The translations under genes and the position numbers were made by a program. Below are positions 46,302-46,802 of a DNA stretch of 46,802 bases, piece after piece. Positions within the stretch are counted from its first letter, which is position 1; every line of letters starts with the position of its first letter. Source of the DNA: an uncultured beta proteobacterium (lineage in GTDB: Bacteria > Pseudomonadota > Gammaproteobacteria > Burkholderiales > Burkholderiaceae_C); NCBI GenBank assembly GCA_903839085.1, contig CAIMBE010000089.1, positions 1 through 46,802 of the forward strand, written 5' to 3'. Below the pieces are notes generated by a model. That model saw nothing but the letters and a program-made list of their open reading frames with translations, searched no databases and had not been told where the DNA came from.

Positions 46302-46802
46302 ATGAACGCCACGCCACAGTCGATGCACTTTACCGAGCCCTTGCCCCTGCAAAGTGGTCGGTCGCTGCACGGCTATGCGCTGAGCTTCGAGACCTACGGT
46401 ACGCTCAACGCCAGCAAGACCAATGCGGTGCTGATTTGCCATGCTCTCAACGCGTCGCACCATGTAGCCGGCGTCTACGCGGGACAGGAAAAGTCCGAAG
46501 GCTGGTGGGACAACATGATCGGCCCGGACAAGGCAGTCGACACCAAGCGGTTCTTTGTGATCGGGGTCAACAACCTGGGCTCCTGCTTTGGTTCGACCGG
46601 CCCGATGCATGTCAATCCGGACACCGGTCGGGTCTATGGTGCCGACTTTCCCGTGGTGACAGTTGAAGATTGGGTCAATGCGCAGGCCAGGTTGCTCGAT
46701 GCGCTGGGCATAGAGACTCTGGCGGCGGTGATGGGTGGTTCTCTGGGCGGCATGCAGGCGCTGTCGTGGGCCCTGCAATACCCTGGCCGCGTGCGCCATG
46801 CC
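46302..46802 (+). CDS. metX: Homoserine O-acyltransferase MetX (partial, N-terminal 167 aa)
   Basis: The first 167 codons of an alpha/beta-hydrolase acyltransferase that acylates homoserine in methionine synthesis. [58 protein letters not shown] and [12 protein letters not shown] are family blocks, and the nucleophile serine is in [15 protein letters not shown]. The start ATG 46302 follows the 185-bp gap after the FNT gene; no riboswitch was recognised there. Betaproteobacterial MetX proteins can use succinyl-CoA rather than acetyl-CoA, so acyl specificity is left open. The gene runs off the right edge. Confidence 0.95.
   Translation, partial: MNATPQSMHFTEPLPLQSGRSLHGYALSFETYGTLNASKTNAVLICHALNASHHVAGVYAGQEKSEGWWDNMIGPDKAVDTKRFFVIGVNNLGSCFGSTGPMHVNPDTGRVYGADFPVVTVEDWVNAQARLLDALGIETLAAVMGGSLGGMQALSWALQYPGRVRHA

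Overview
The window looks like the chromosomal replication-origin region of a betaproteobacterium, most likely Burkholderiales, family Comamonadaceae (Rhodoferax/Polaromonas-like). I infer this from gene content and order: dnaA-dnaN-gyrB without recF, rpmH-rnpA-yidD-yidC-mnmE running the other way, and a mnmG-rsmG-lysE-parA-hydrolase-parB block carrying parS sites. The DNA is GC-rich and has no tRNA, rRNA, CRISPR or insertion sequence that I can see. The putative oriC lies at about 35.15-35.41 kb, and most nearby housekeeping genes point away from it on both sides.

Left part (1-10.96 kb): the end of an unidentified plus-strand gene; a decayed cytochrome c tail; a thioredoxin-like protein; a minus-strand operon for a SsuA/THI5-type ABC importer ending in a RutR-type TetR regulator (a probable pyrimidine uptake unit); acetoacetyl-CoA synthetase; a hotdog thioesterase; a PduO-type cobalamin adenosyltransferase; a D-lactate/glycolate-type FAD dehydrogenase; and an HD-GYP protein with a damaged HD motif.

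Partition block (11.1-16.9 kb): parB, an RBBP9-like serine hydrolase between parB and parA, a LysE-type exporter, rsmG and mnmG. One perfect and one near-perfect parS lie inside mnmG and rsmG. Next come a coniferyl-type aldehyde dehydrogenase and a GMC alcohol dehydrogenase (17.4-20.5 kb).

Copper block (20.7-26.1 kb): copA faces copZ-cueR, each with its own CueR-type promoter with a 19-bp spacer. These are followed by a small DUF2892 membrane protein, a Met/His-rich Spy-like periplasmic protein, a glutaredoxin-fold protein without active-site cysteines, and two membrane proteins (DUF2189, DUF2788). A Pat-type protein acetyltransferase, an NnrU-like membrane protein and a CBS-pair protein lie between this block and gyrB.

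Right part (35.4-46.8 kb): the rpmH to mnmE line; apt; kdsD-kdsC-lptC for Kdo and LPS, followed by an SDR with an altered active site instead of lptA; a glycine-rich RRM protein; amtB behind a good sigma-54 promoter; an FNT-family channel; and the start of metX at the window edge.

The genes are mostly ordinary core functions. The observations most worth testing are a probably leaderless copA mRNA, a dnaA promoter whose -35 sits in a perfect DnaA box, several paralogues with lost catalytic residues (HD-GYP, SDR, glutaredoxin, Pat), the serine hydrolase embedded in the par operon, and the folded repeat that ends at the mnmE start codon. I see no clearly new multi-gene system. The copper-linked block is the nearest candidate.
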